From Rhodococcus sp. NBC_00297 (GTDB lineage Bacteria > Actinomycetota > Actinomycetes > Mycobacteriales > Mycobacteriaceae): 64,000 nt of DNA. The notes under the pieces are model-generated. The model had not been told where the DNA came from. It searched no databases and was given only the letters and a program-made list of their open reading frames with translations. Both the position numbers and the translations under genes were made by a program. Below, piece by piece: positions 7,942-16,268 of this stretch; positions within the stretch are counted from its first letter, which is position 1, and each line of letters starts with the position of its first letter. Location of the stretch: NCBI RefSeq assembly GCF_036173065.1, contig NZ_CP108041.1:3661001-3725000 (forward strand), written 5' to 3'.

Positions 7942-8490
7942 GTGCGGATCCGTTCCCGAGTCGTGGCCCACTTGGTCGGCATTGCCGTCGACCGATCGAT
8001 GGTGCGTCGGCATGGCGGGGACGGTACACGAGCTCGGATTAGCGAGGAATGCGCAGCTCAAGGGTGTGCAGCGGCACAAATTCGGTGAGGTCTCCGTGTG
8101 CGCGGTTGCCCTTGCGTCCTCGTCCGCTCGTCGTTCACCTACAAGGTTGTGCGCCGTCTCGTCATGAAAGCCGTTGCCCGTGCGACCGGGGTAACTGACA
8201 GCAATGATTCCCGACTGCTATTGCGGTCTCATCGGAACCGTGATGGTCCCACATGGTCATGTGACTCTTGATCCACGCTACTGAGGTGGGATTCATGGTC
8301 CCACTGGATTACCGAGTTCGGCCGGGGACAGTCACTGGGTCCGGGGTTCGAGTCCCTTCTGGTTCAGATGCTACTCACTACTATTTTCCGAGACCGTGGA
8401 CCACAGGTCTGACGGCGAGGTGCCGATGTGACGTCGACACGGCGTGCCTGTCCGGTGATGAGTTCGGCAGCGCACCCGAGTCGACACGGC
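7942..8490. other. Intergenic region holding repeat copy B
   Basis: About 550 bases between the oxidase and the hydrolase. Apart from the tRNA-Lys-like repeat (8237-8383) I see no gene. The region just after 7941 should contain the oxidase promoter on the reverse strand. Confidence 0.45.
8237..8383 (+). repeat. tRNA-Lys-like repeat module, copy B (diverged, internally deleted)
   Basis: Aligns with copy A (3484-3695) at roughly 80% over its first 100 bases by eye: ACCGTGATGGTCCC, TCATGTGACTCTTGATCC, then the identical run GTCACTGGGTCCGGGGTTCG at 8331. Immediately after GAGTCCC, copy B jumps to TTCTGGTTC and continues with GCTACTCACTACT, which in copy A lies after the terminator. So copy B has lost about 60 bases: the tRNA acceptor strand, CCA and the whole hairpin. 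It therefore derives from a module like copy A by deletion. Confidence 0.65.
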
Positions 8491-9363
8491 ATGACTACAC
8501 ACACGCTCGCCGTTTCCGGCGCCACCATCACCTACGACGTCCATGGTCCACTGACCTCGGATACACCCCTGTTGCTCTTCGGTTCACCGATGGATGCGAG
8601 TGGGTTCACCACGCTCCGTACGCATTTCATCGATCGACCGGTCGTGACCTACGACCCACGCAACACCGGCCGCAGCGTCTGTGGCGAACCCACGGCTGCG
8701 GTCACGCCGTGGCAGCACGCCGACGATCTGGATGCGTTGATCACAGCGCTGGGGTCCGGACCTGTCGACGTGTTCGCGTCGAGCGGCGGCGCGGTCAACG
8801 CCCTCGTCTGCGTCGAACGCCGGCCGGGCGCGATCCGAACTCTCGTCGCCCACGAGCCACCCGCCGGTGGTGCACTCGCTGACCACAACCACATCTCGGC
8901 TGCCTGCACGCACATGGTGGAGTCCTACGACGCGGCGGGGACGGGGCCGGCGATGGCCGAGTTCATCCGCCTGGTGATGCACCGCGGTCCTGTCGACGAC
9001 GCGTACCTCGCAGGGCCGGCGCCGGACCCGGCGCAGTTCGGACTCCCGACCGAGGACGACGGTTCTCGTACCGATCCGCTGATGTCGAACATGCGTGGAC
9101 TGGGCGTCGATTACGTGCCCGACGTGGAGCGTCTGACGGCAGCATCGACTCGCATCGTCATCGCGGTAGGCGAAGAGTCCGGTGGGCCTGAGGACGGCGA
9201 GATGGCCGGTCGTGCAGCGTATGCGGTGGCCCGTCTGTTGGGCCAGGACGCTGTCGTCTTCCCCGGCGGACACCAGGGGTTTCTCGGTGGTGAGTACGGT
9301 CAGACGGGCCGGCCCATCGAGTTTGCCGCAGCGCTCCGGACGTGGTTGGACTGTGCTGGATGA
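8491..9363 (+). CDS. Alpha/beta hydrolase
   Basis: 290 residues. The fold is recognised from YDPRNTGRSV (about residues 53-62), the nucleophile elbow VFASSGGAVNAL (Ser about residue 96), LVAHEPP and the C-terminal GGHQGFLGG with the likely catalytic His. ATG 8491 opens MTTHTLAVSGATITYDVHG, the usual first strands; an earlier in-frame ATG at 8428 would add residues with no family resemblance. Substrate unknown. It stands alone, just to the right of repeat copy B, and may mark the resumption of stable chromosome. Confidence 0.8.
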   Translation: MTTHTLAVSGATITYDVHGPLTSDTPLLLFGSPMDASGFTTLRTHFIDRPVVTYDPRNTGRSVCGEPTAAVTPWQHADDLDALITALGSGPVDVFASSGGAVNALVCVERRPGAIRTLVAHEPPAGGALADHNHISAACTHMVESYDAAGTGPAMAEFIRLVMHRGPVDDAYLAGPAPDPAQFGLPTEDDGSRTDPLMSNMRGLGVDYVPDVERLTAASTRIVIAVGEESGGPEDGEMAGRAAYAVARLLGQDAVVFPGGHQGFLGGEYGQTGRPIEFAAALRTWLDCAG

Positions 9364-9560
9364 GGCGTGCCCGAGTCTGGGTGCGGCAGCAACGGCAACT
9401 GCAGCACAGTCGGATTCTCGCAGCGAAAAGCACGCGAAGTGACCCGGCAGTCGGAGAACCTGCGCACGAGGTTCGCGCTCATTGCCGAGTGATCGTTACT
9501 GCTGCGAACAATATCGTCGAAACGTTGACTCGGTCCCGATACGACGTCGATTCTGAGTAG

Positions 9561-9764
9561 ATGACAACCACCAACGAATCGGAGCATCTCGCGGCGGTGC
9601 AGGACCGGCTCACCGCCGCCCTGCCCGGGGTGAGCCGACACGACATCGAACAGACCGTGGCGGCCGAGTATGCCCGCTTCGAGGGACGCTCGGTGCGCGA
9701 CTTCGTGCCGCTGTTCGTCGAGCGCAACGCACGAGAGGCACTGCGCTCCGTCGCACCGCACTGA
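9561..9764 (+). CDS. Small three-helix-bundle dimerization-like protein, 67 aa
   Basis: 67 residues, all helical in appearance: HLAAVQDRLTAALPGVSRHDIEQTV..EYARFEGRSVRDFVPLFVERNAREAL. This pattern (helix, P-x-V-x-x-x-x-I, then RFxGxxVRDFVPLFVER) is one I know from short actinobacterial proteins called three-helix-bundle dimerization-domain proteins. Function unknown. No clear ribosome binding site; the start gives a sensible N-terminus. Confidence 0.6.
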   Translation: MTTTNESEHLAAVQDRLTAALPGVSRHDIEQTVAAEYARFEGRSVRDFVPLFVERNAREALRSVAPH

Positions 9765-9787
9765 CACCACCTGTCGCACAGCAGTAC

Positions 9788-9814
9788 ACGGCCGCCCAGA
9801 ACGTGGGCGACCGT
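9788..9814. terminator. Bidirectional hairpin between convergent small genes
   Basis: ACGGCCGCCCA, loop GAACG, TGGGCGACCGT: an 11-bp stem with one mismatch. It lies between the end of the 67-residue gene on the forward strand and the end of the porin-like genes on the reverse strand, so it can serve both. Confidence 0.6.
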
Positions 9815-9882
9815 GCACGGTGCGGACATTCACCGATCGCATCGCGCTTGCTGCAGCGCGGATCAGATCGGCCCGGGGTGTG

Positions 9883-9984
9883 TCAGCTGAAGAAGCTGAG
9901 TCCGTCGAGGAAGTCGCCGCTGCCGCCGAAGATGTCGGACAGGGCGCCAAGGAAGTCGACGAAGCTTGCAAGGTCGGTGATCAT
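9883..9984 (-). CDS. Porin-like mini-protein (PorA/PorH-type), 33 aa
   Basis: An ATG at 9984 with GGGAG five bases upstream encodes 33 residues: MITDLASFVDFLGALSDIFG..., ending in DGLSFFS. It is an acidic amphipathic helix rich in Phe, Leu, Gly and Ser with no signal peptide. This resembles corynebacterial PorA (which contains YVFDFLGASSKWAGAVADLIG) and PorH, tiny peptides that are O-mycoloylated on Ser and form cell-wall channels. The resemblance is by eye and short peptides mislead. It lies about 120 bases downstream of a second mini-gene on the same strand, as porA and porH do in Corynebacterium. Confidence 0.5.
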   Translation of the reverse strand: MITDLASFVDFLGALSDIFGGSGDFLDGLSFFS

Positions 9985-10102
9985 GGGAGCTCCCGTGGTC
10001 GAGTGGTGGTGGCAGGAATGCCTGTTTATTGGTACCGAGCACTGGTGAACGAACGGTGGATCATCGGTTGTCCCAATGGGTTGCCGCCGTGAACGGTTCC
10101 GA

Positions 10103-10195
10103 TCAGACCGGGGTGATCACCAGCAGCTGAGCCCAGTACGCGGCGGTGTGCTCACCGAGGTAGGGGAGCAGGGTGTCGAAGAGGATGTAGGACAT
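10103..10195 (-). CDS. Second porin-like mini-protein, 30 aa
   Basis: ATG 10195 encodes MSYILFDTLLPYLGEHTAAY... ending VITPV. A perfect GAGGAG ribosome binding site (10207-10212) is separated from the ATG by ten C plus one G. The peptide has an amphipathic helical character and no signal sequence. Its position upstream of the 33-residue gene, same strand, suggests a two-peptide transcription unit like porH-porA. Identity is inference from size, arrangement and composition. Confidence 0.45.
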   Translation of the reverse strand: MSYILFDTLLPYLGEHTAAYWAQLLVITPV

Positions 10196-10212
10196 CGGGG
10201 GGGGGGCTCCTC
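10196..10212 (-). promoter_or_regulatory. RBS with homopolymeric C10 spacer
   Basis: On the coding strand the order is GAGGAG, ten C, G, ATG. The tract sets the ribosome-binding-site spacing at 11 bases, longer than the usual 5-9. Adding or losing one or two C by slippage would change translation of the 30-residue peptide. The tract may also be mis-called by sequencing. Confidence 0.6.
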
Positions 10213-10349
10213 GGGTCGGGTCGTGGTGGGGCTGCGCCGAGTGAGGGGTGCCCGCTCCGCGGGTAGCCGGAGTGGCGGTGCGGTGAACAGCGGGTGTCGA
10301 CTCGGCTCACCGCCGGGTGGGACGGCTCGTCGGCCGTGATGATGGTGCG

Positions 10350-10610
10350 ATGAGCACGAGTCAGGCCGAGGGCCTTCGCGGGATGATCGAGTTCGCGCGT
10401 CGGTGGTTGCCCTACGGCGGCGGTCCTGACGAGGAGATCCTCGTGACGTTCGGTGTCCCCGGGTATCAGTTCCACGAGCGGCTCGCTCGTGTCCTCGACA
10501 GCGGAGACCCGACGGTGACGCAGGCGTTGTCGGCGCCCGAGATCGCGGCGCTGCGCCTGCAGTGCCGTACCCGCTCGCTGCATCGCCACAACGTCCCCGC
10601 CTGGCAGTGA
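10350..10610 (+). CDS. Small helical protein, DUF3263-like
   Basis: 86 residues from ATG 10350. The core GMIEFARRWLPYGGGPDEEILVTFG...YQFHERLARVLD..., then ALSAPEIAALRLQCRTRS, follows the pattern of DUF3263 proteins of actinobacteria (fE..W....G.keeaI...fg.s...y...L..v ... L..LR..R). That family looks like small HTH DNA-binding proteins. The match is by pattern only. No neighbour shares its strand closely, so it is probably monocistronic. Confidence 0.55.
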   Translation: MSTSQAEGLRGMIEFARRWLPYGGGPDEEILVTFGVPGYQFHERLARVLDSGDPTVTQALSAPEIAALRLQCRTRSLHRHNVPAWQ

Positions 10611-10688
10611 TCCACTGGTCCTCGAGACGCCTCGTCAGCTACCGCTGAGTCGTCTTCGACGACACTCACCGCGACTGCGCGAGGTGGG

Positions 10689-11657
10689 ATGCTTCCGGCC
10701 ATGACCGGTCGACACGTGGGACTCGCGTTGTTTCTGGTGGTGACGGTTGCTCTCGCGTCCTACGGCGTCCTGACCACTCCTGAGCCGAGGTCGGTCGCCG
10801 AGATCGGTTCGGCCGATCGCTTCGTCTGCGCGTTGCCACAGGACGTCGGCGGCTATCTCGCGGCCCCGCCGCCGCAGCAGAGCGTCGCTCCCCGTTCGAC
10901 GCGGGGCACGGTGCCCGAGGGGTTCGAGCCGGTGGCAGCCGTGGTGTGCGACATCGGTATCGGAGACCACGTCGAGGCCGACGGGACCGTGACCTACGTC
11001 GAACGCCGCTACGCCGGGGACTTCGGCAGCGCTGTGCGGGAGCTGAACGGGCCGCCCACCCGTCGCTCGATCTTCGACGCCGAATGTCTGGCGTCCGTGC
11101 TCGCTGCGGCGCCGGTCGACATGTGGCTCGTCGACGTGGACGGCCGCGCCGTACAACCGTCGTACCCGCGTGGTGACTGCGGCCTGGACAACACCCTGGG
11201 GCTCGCCGAGATTCTCGAGCTCCCGGAGGTAGAGGCCACCGAACACCGCGTCCGCCTCGATGCTGCCGGGATCACCTACTTCTACTCGTGCTCGCCGATC
11301 GTCTCGACACCGGTGCCGGGGTCTCGGTCGCTACTAGACCTGACGTTGACACCGTCCGGGTTCTGCCGCTTCGACACCGCCGGACCCGATCTGATGTTCA
11401 CCGGGGCGGATCGGTACGAATCCGAGCCGTACCTCGACTGGAACGCCGCCCTCATCGACGTCGAGCCCGCCGGTCCCTGCGGTGAACGCGCGACGTCGCT
11501 GGCGACCACCTCGACGCAGTCCACGATCGGGGACGAGTTGGTCATGATCGACGTCCATATCGAACTCGACGGGTGCCGGCGCATCCTGGGCGACGGCTTC
11601 ACTCCGTTGTCGGCGCCCGCCTCTGTCGTCGACTCGATCGTCAGCGCAGCGTCGTGA
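10689..11657 (+). CDS. Secreted or membrane-anchored hypothetical protein
   Basis: 322 residues. The N-terminus (GRHVGLALFLVVTVALASYGVLT) is an uncleaved signal anchor or signal peptide, followed by an extracytoplasmic domain with six or more Cys (CALPQ, VVCDIG, DAECL, GDCGL, YSCSP, GFCRF, GPCGE, DGCRRI), enough for several disulfides. No family recognised. Two ATG starts (10689, 10701) are possible; GAGG at 10681 is too close to the first and too far from the second. Function unknown. Confidence 0.7.
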   Translation: MLPAMTGRHVGLALFLVVTVALASYGVLTTPEPRSVAEIGSADRFVCALPQDVGGYLAAPPPQQSVAPRSTRGTVPEGFEPVAAVVCDIGIGDHVEADGTVTYVERRYAGDFGSAVRELNGPPTRRSIFDAECLASVLAAAPVDMWLVDVDGRAVQPSYPRGDCGLDNTLGLAEILELPEVEATEHRVRLDAAGITYFYSCSPIVSTPVPGSRSLLDLTLTPSGFCRFDTAGPDLMFTGADRYESEPYLDWNAALIDVEPAGPCGERATSLATTSTQSTIGDELVMIDVHIELDGCRRILGDGFTPLSAPASVVDSIVSAAS

Positions 11658-11803
11658 CCTGACGTCTGTCGGCCACGTCGGGTCGAGCCCTGACGGCCGT
11701 GGTTTCCGTTGATCGCCGTTCACAGAGCAGAACGTGGTTGGGGCGCACGTTTCACCACTCGACGCCTGCATGGTTGCGCGTCGACCACGACCGTGGCACC
11801 GGA

Positions 11804-13603
11804 TCACGCCAGTCCGGCCGCGATGGCCGCACCGAACGCCCATGTCCAACCGGTGACCAGCACGTCTCTCAGTCGAAGATCCGCCGACGGACATTGGTGT
11901 CCGCGAGGTCCACGAGTTCGTCGGCCCGGCCGGACAGGATCGTCCGAATGCCGTACAGCGTGAACCCCTTTTGCCTGTTCGAGAGTGATCTTGGGCGGGA
12001 TGGAGAGTTCCTGGGCCGCAGTGACGACGTCGATGACGGCGGGACCGTCGTACGCGAACGCGTCGGTCAGGGCCGACTCGAGATCCTGCGGCTCCTCCAC
12101 TCGTCGGCCGAACATCCCCAGAGCCTGAGCCACAGCTGCGAAGTCGGGGTTCTTCAGGTCGGTGCCGTAGTTGACGATGCCGGCAGCCTTCATCTCGAGC
12201 TCGACGAAATTCAGCGACGAGTTGTCGAAGATGATGACCTTGACCGGTAGGCCACTCTGCATCAACGTGATCAGCTCACCGAAACCCATCGTCAAACCGC
12301 CGTCGCCGGCGAAAGCGACCACCTGCCGTCCGGGCTGAGCGGTCTGCGCACCGATCGCCAGCGGGAGAGCGCAGGCCATCGATCCGTGATTGAACGACCC
12401 GAGCAGCCGACGCTTGCCGTTCATCGTCAGGTATCGGGCGGCCCACACCACAGGAGACCCCACGTCGACGGTGAAGACGGCGTCGTCGTCTGCCAGCTCG
12501 TTTGCCATGCGGGCCAGATACTCCGGCCGGATGGGTGTGCGGTGTCGGTCGTCCACGGCGAACGAATCGAGATTTTTGCGTGTCTTGCGGTAGTGCTTGA
12601 CCGATGTGTCCAGATGCTTGCTGTCCGCCCTGGCGTGGATACGGGGGAGCAGAGCGTCCACGGTGTCGGCGACGGTACCCACCAAGCCGACGTCCAGGGT
12701 CGCTCTGCGGCCCAGATTCTGGCCGCGGATGTCAACCTGGATGATCTTCGCGTCGTCGGGGTAGAAGTTGCGGTACGGAAAGTCGGTGCCCAGCATGAGA
12801 AGAACGTCGGCATGCGAGATCGCGCGGTACCCCGAGGCGAAGCCGAGCAGCCCCGTCATCCCCACGTCGTAGGGATTGTCGTATTCGACGTGCTCCTTGC
12901 CGCGCAGTGCGTGCACGACAGGAGCCTGCAGCGCGCCGGCGATCTCGAGCAGTTGTCGATGCGCACCCGCCACACCGGCGCCGGCCAGAATGGTGATGTT
13001 GTCGGACGAGTTCAAGATCGACGCCGCCTCGTCGAGCGAGGCATCGTCGGGACGCACGTGGGACGTGGTCGCGCGGATGGCCGGGGTGGCCTTTCTCTGT
13101 TCGGCATGCGCCAGCAGCACTTCGCCCGGGACGACGACCACTGCGACACCGCGTTCCTCGATCGCCGCCCGCATCGCCATCGCGAACACGTGTTCCGCCA
13201 TCTCCGGGTCACTGACCAGCTCGCAGTAGACACTGCATTCCTGAAAGAGGTTCTGGGGGTGAGTTTCCTGGAAGTACTGCGATCCGATCTCGCTGCGCGG
13301 GATGTGCGCCGCGATCGCGAGCACGGGGACACGGCTGCGGTGCGCGTCGAACAGCCCGTTGATCAGGTGGAGATTGCCGGGACCACAACTGCCGGCGCAC
13401 ACCGCGAGTTCGCCGGTGATCGCCGCGTCACCGGCTGCGGCGAAGGCGGCAGTCTCCTCGTTGCGGACGTGCTGCCACGTCATGCCGTCGTTCCGGCGGA
13501 TCGCGTCGGTGAAGCCGTTCAACGAATCGCCCGGAAGACCGTAGACGTGGGTCACGCCGCTCTCGGTCAGGGTCTGCACGAAATGGTCTGCCACGGTCGC
13601 CAT
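11804..13603 (-). CDS. poxB: Pyruvate:quinone oxidoreductase (pyruvate dehydrogenase, quinone), frameshifted C-terminus
   Basis: A ThDP/FAD/Mg enzyme that converts pyruvate to acetate plus CO2 and passes electrons to membrane quinone. Seen: VYGLPGDSLNGF, the ThDP Glu in VRNEETAAFAAAGDA (about residue 50), CAGSCGPGNLHLINGLFDA, ALRGKEHVEYDNPYDVGMTGLLG and the ThDP motif FAGDGGLTMGFGEL...IIFDNSSLNFVELEM (about 435-475). ATG 13603 gives the family N-terminus MATVADHFVQTL. After ITLEQAKG the frame departs: the run CCCC at 11965-11968 (GGGG in the gene) has one base too many. Removing it gives FTLYGIRTILSGRADELVDL...FD and a stop at 11869, 577 residues, the usual length. In poxB the C-terminal peptide controls membrane activation, so the loss matters if real. 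The run may also be a sequencing error. Confidence 0.85.
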   Translation of the reverse strand: MATVADHFVQTLTESGVTHVYGLPGDSLNGFTDAIRRNDGMTWQHVRNEETAAFAAAGDAAITGELAVCAGSCGPGNLHLINGLFDAHRSRVPVLAIAAHIPRSEIGSQYFQETHPQNLFQECSVYCELVSDPEMAEHVFAMAMRAAIEERGVAVVVVPGEVLLAHAEQRKATPAIRATTSHVRPDDASLDEAASILNSSDNITILAGAGVAGAHRQLLEIAGALQAPVVHALRGKEHVEYDNPYDVGMTGLLGFASGYRAISHADVLLMLGTDFPYRNFYPDDAKIIQVDIRGQNLGRRATLDVGLVGTVADTVDALLPRIHARADSKHLDTSVKHYRKTRKNLDSFAVDDRHRTPIRPEYLARMANELADDDAVFTVDVGSPVVWAARYLTMNGKRRLLGSFNHGSMACALPLAIGAQTAQPGRQVVAFAGDGGLTMGFGELITLMQSGLPVKVIIFDNSSLNFVELEMKAAGIVNYGTDLKNPDFAAVAQALGMFGRRVEEPQDLESALTDAFAYDGPAVIDVVTAAQELSIPPKITLEQAKGVHAVRHSDDPVRPGRRTRGPRGHQCPSADLRLRDVLVTGWTWAFGAAIAAGLA

Positions 13604-13830
13604 GGCGAACAGTATGCGCCGGATCCGCACCGGAAGCGTCGTGGAACGAGTGACCGATCGTCCTGGCTCGGACACTCGTGGAGATCGGTGAGGACCGGCG
13701 AAAGCGCTGTGGGCGAATACTGCAGCAGGTGCCCGGGCGAGCTCTGGGGACAGCCGGGCCTATGTCGTCCCGGGGAGCGTCAGAATGGATCCATGCAGAG
13801 AAAGACGACGAGCGGAAGGCGGTGAGCAGC

Positions 13831-14031
13831 ATGACGAACGACGCGCCGACCGATCGTGGGCCCGTGTTCGACGGTGTCCGCATCGGTAGGCCTGCGACGG
13901 GCGCGTTGATCGACGCCGGGTATCGCACGGTGCTCGACCTTCCGGCGGACCTCGCGGTGTTGTCCGCGCTGCACGGAGTGGGGCCGTCGGCGATCAGGCG
14001 GTTGGCCGAGGCGCGCGACGATCGGCGTTGA
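13831..14031 (+). CDS. Helix-hairpin-helix mini-protein, 66 aa
   Basis: 66 residues from ATG 13831, with GGAAGG upstream. After a short polar leader, RIGRPATGALIDAGYRTVLDL...LSALHGVGPSAIRRLAEA is a helix-hairpin-helix repeat (two HhH units; the hairpin is GVGP), the sequence-nonspecific DNA-binding element of repair proteins and RNA polymerase alpha. Stand-alone HhH peptides are common in actinobacteria but uncharacterised. It ends 41 bases before the rifamycin-associated element and is probably separate from helR. Confidence 0.65.
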   Translation: MTNDAPTDRGPVFDGVRIGRPATGALIDAGYRTVLDLPADLAVLSALHGVGPSAIRRLAEARDDRR

Positions 14032-14072
14032 CGGGAACGATCCCTTCCACCTCCAAGGTATAGCGCACGGTG

Positions 14073-14091
14073 GGGCTTGCGGCAAGCCCCC
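14073..14091. promoter_or_regulatory. Rifamycin-associated element (RAE), perfect 19-bp palindrome
   Basis: GGGGCTTGCGGCAAGCCCC reads the same on both strands around a central G. It matches the RAE known upstream of rifamycin-resistance genes (arr, rgt, rph, rox, helR) in actinobacteria. A TATAGC -10-like hexamer lies just upstream at 14060-14065, so the element is placed at or just after the transcription start, with the helR GTG 66 bases further on. Confidence 0.9.
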
Positions 14092-14156
14092 GCGGTCGGC
14101 GCAGAATGGCTCGCTCGATGCCATGACCTGCACGTTTCCCCGATCGGAGCCGACCT

Positions 14157-16268
14157 GTGGACACCGTGTTCGCCCTGCCCCCGCACCGCCGAGCCAAGGC
14201 CGACCCCGCCTCGATCGCGGCGGATGATCGACATCTCGCCAGAATCGACGCGGCCCTGCGTCGGTCCCTCGCGGATCTCGAACGACGCCTCGCCCGGACT
14301 CGCGCCGCCCCTGGCCGATCCGGCCAGGACGCGATGGAACGCGACCTGGAGACACATCGACTCACCGCTGAGATCCGCGCAGTGCGTCGTGTCGGGCGGG
14401 ACATGTGTCTCGGGCGACTCGTGCCGGCGGACGGAACGGAGCCGGTGTACGTCGGGCGGCGCGGACTCCTCGACGAGGCCGGTCATCCTCTGCTCGTCGA
14501 CTGGCGCTCACCAGCAGCAGCACCGTTCTTCGCCGCGACCCCGGCACGTCCGATGGGTGCTGCCTGGCGGCGTCGTTACCGGTGGACCGGAGGACGAGTG
14601 AGCGATTACTGGGACGAGGTGTTCACCGCTGAGATCCCCGACGGCGCCGTGGCATTGGACGATCGGTCGGCCTTCGTCGCCGATCTCGGGGCGGCGCGGT
14701 CGTCCCGCATGCGCGACGTGCTGGGCACCATCGCAGCGGACCAGGATGCGATCGTCCGCGCCCCGTCCAGAGGAGTGCGTGTGGTGGACGGCGGCCCCGG
14801 AACGGGAAAGAGCGTGGTCGCGCTGCACCGTGCGGCCTACCTTCTGTATGCGGATCCGCAGGTCGGGCACCACCGCGGCGGGGTCTTGGTGATCGGACCG
14901 CACGGGCCCTACCTGTCGTACGTCGCCGACGTGCTTCCTGATCTCGGAGAGGACGGCGTCCTGGTGTGCCTGCTCGACGAGATGGTTCCCGAGGGCCGGA
15001 ATGCAGTAGCGGAGGCCTCACCACGCGCCGCCGCGGTGAAAGGCTCCGCGTCGATGACGGAGATGATCGATCGCGCGATCCGCTTCTACGAGACTCCGCC
15101 CGCGAACGACATGGTCGTCGAGACCGAGTGGGGTGCAGTGCTGCTCCGGGCAGCCGACTGGGCGGAAGCCTTCACGGCACCCGACGCGGAGACTCCGCAC
15201 AACGATGCGAGAGAGGAGATCTGGGCGGCGCTGAGCGACATCGTCGTCGACCGCCTCGCCGGCGACGTGTCGGCCGCCGAGCTGACGTCGTCGCTGCGGG
15301 CGATCGACGAGCTTCGCGACAGCGTCGAGTCGTCGTGGACGGTGATCGATGCTCCCGATCTCGTCGCCGACCTCTGGGCCGTGCCGGCATACCTACGCCA
15401 GTGCGCGCCCTGGTTGGACGAGGACGACAGGGCCGCGGTCCGCAGAGACCTCGGTGCGCCCTGGACGACTGCGGATCTCCCTCTTCTCGACGTGGCTCGT
15501 CGCCGCCTCGGAGACCCACGGGCGACGACAATGCGCGTGCGCCGTGCCCGGACGATCGCCTCCGAGCGTGCGCGCCGACGCGCGGTGGTCGACGATCTCG
15601 TCGAGTCCGACGATTCGGAGCTTCGTGTCATGTCGATGCTCCGCGGCGACGACTTGCAGAATATGCTGGACTACAACGAGTTTCCGACGGGCGAACCGGA
15701 TCGGCTTGCTGGTCCGTTCTCCCACGTCGTCGTCGACGAGGCCCAGGAACTGACGGATGCGCAGTGGCAGATGATCCGTGCCCGCTGCCCGTCGGGCAGT
15801 CTCACGGTGGTGGGTGACCGCGCGCAGGCCCACAGCGGTTTTCCGGAATCCTGGGAGGCGCGGCTGGCGCGTGTCGGATTCACCGACGTGGCGGTGTCCA
15901 CGCTCGACGTCAACTACCGCACACCGGCCGAGATCATGGCCGCGGCCGAACCGGTCATCAAAGCGGTCCTCCCCGACGCGAACGTGCCTCGTTCGGTCCG
16001 CAGCACCGGGGTGGTCGTTCGCCACGCCGGAGTGGACGACCTGGACGCGATTCTCGACGAGTGGGCCGCGGCCGGCGAGGGCGTGGCATGCGTCATCGGT
16101 ATGCCGGCTCGGCCGGACACCGAGCGGATCCGTTCTCTGAGCGCACGGTCGGTCAAGGGGCTCGAGTTCGATCTTGTCGTCCTCGTCGAGGGGCCGGGTG
16201 TGGACAGCGCCGTCGACCGATACGTGGCGATGACGCGGGCGACGCGGCAACTCGTGGTGCTGAGCTGA
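14157..16268 (+). CDS. helR: HelR, RNA-polymerase-recycling helicase-like ATPase for rifamycin resistance
   Basis: 703 residues, GTG start with CGGAG upstream. It has the HelD-type layout: an N-terminal basic coiled-coil arm (about residues 15-80), VYVGRRGLLD..PLLVDWRSP, Walker A DGGPGTGKSVVALHRAAYLLY (about 220), a large insertion (330-510), Walker B VVVDEAQELTDAQWQMI, GDRAQA, SVKGLEFDLVVL and VAMTRATRQLVVL. HelD proteins release stalled RNA polymerase; the HelR branch displaces rifamycins from the enzyme. The RAE upstream and length support HelR over housekeeping HelD. Expression is expected to rise with rifamycin exposure. Cytosolic, acting on RNA polymerase. Confidence 0.9.
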   Translation: MDTVFALPPHRRAKADPASIAADDRHLARIDAALRRSLADLERRLARTRAAPGRSGQDAMERDLETHRLTAEIRAVRRVGRDMCLGRLVPADGTEPVYVGRRGLLDEAGHPLLVDWRSPAAAPFFAATPARPMGAAWRRRYRWTGGRVSDYWDEVFTAEIPDGAVALDDRSAFVADLGAARSSRMRDVLGTIAADQDAIVRAPSRGVRVVDGGPGTGKSVVALHRAAYLLYADPQVGHHRGGVLVIGPHGPYLSYVADVLPDLGEDGVLVCLLDEMVPEGRNAVAEASPRAAAVKGSASMTEMIDRAIRFYETPPANDMVVETEWGAVLLRAADWAEAFTAPDAETPHNDAREEIWAALSDIVVDRLAGDVSAAELTSSLRAIDELRDSVESSWTVIDAPDLVADLWAVPAYLRQCAPWLDEDDRAAVRRDLGAPWTTADLPLLDVARRRLGDPRATTMRVRRARTIASERARRRAVVDDLVESDDSELRVMSMLRGDDLQNMLDYNEFPTGEPDRLAGPFSHVVVDEAQELTDAQWQMIRARCPSGSLTVVGDRAQAHSGFPESWEARLARVGFTDVAVSTLDVNYRTPAEIMAAAEPVIKAVLPDANVPRSVRSTGVVVRHAGVDDLDAILDEWAAAGEGVACVIGMPARPDTERIRSLSARSVKGLEFDLVVLVEGPGVDSAVDRYVAMTRATRQLVVLS

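Noticed and set aside
7942..8079. Longer N-terminus for the alpha-hydroxyacid oxidase
   Set aside because: The extra residues have no family match; a start at 7941 gives the normal N-terminus, although 8013 cannot be excluded.
12386..13825. 479-residue forward frame opposite poxB
   Set aside because: It is the antisense shadow of a gene with clear ThDP motifs; it contains no domain and has abnormal codon use.
14028..14065. TTGACG (14028) and TATAGC (14060) as a full promoter for helR
   Set aside because: The 26-base spacing is too long for a sigma-A promoter; only the -10-like element is kept in the description.
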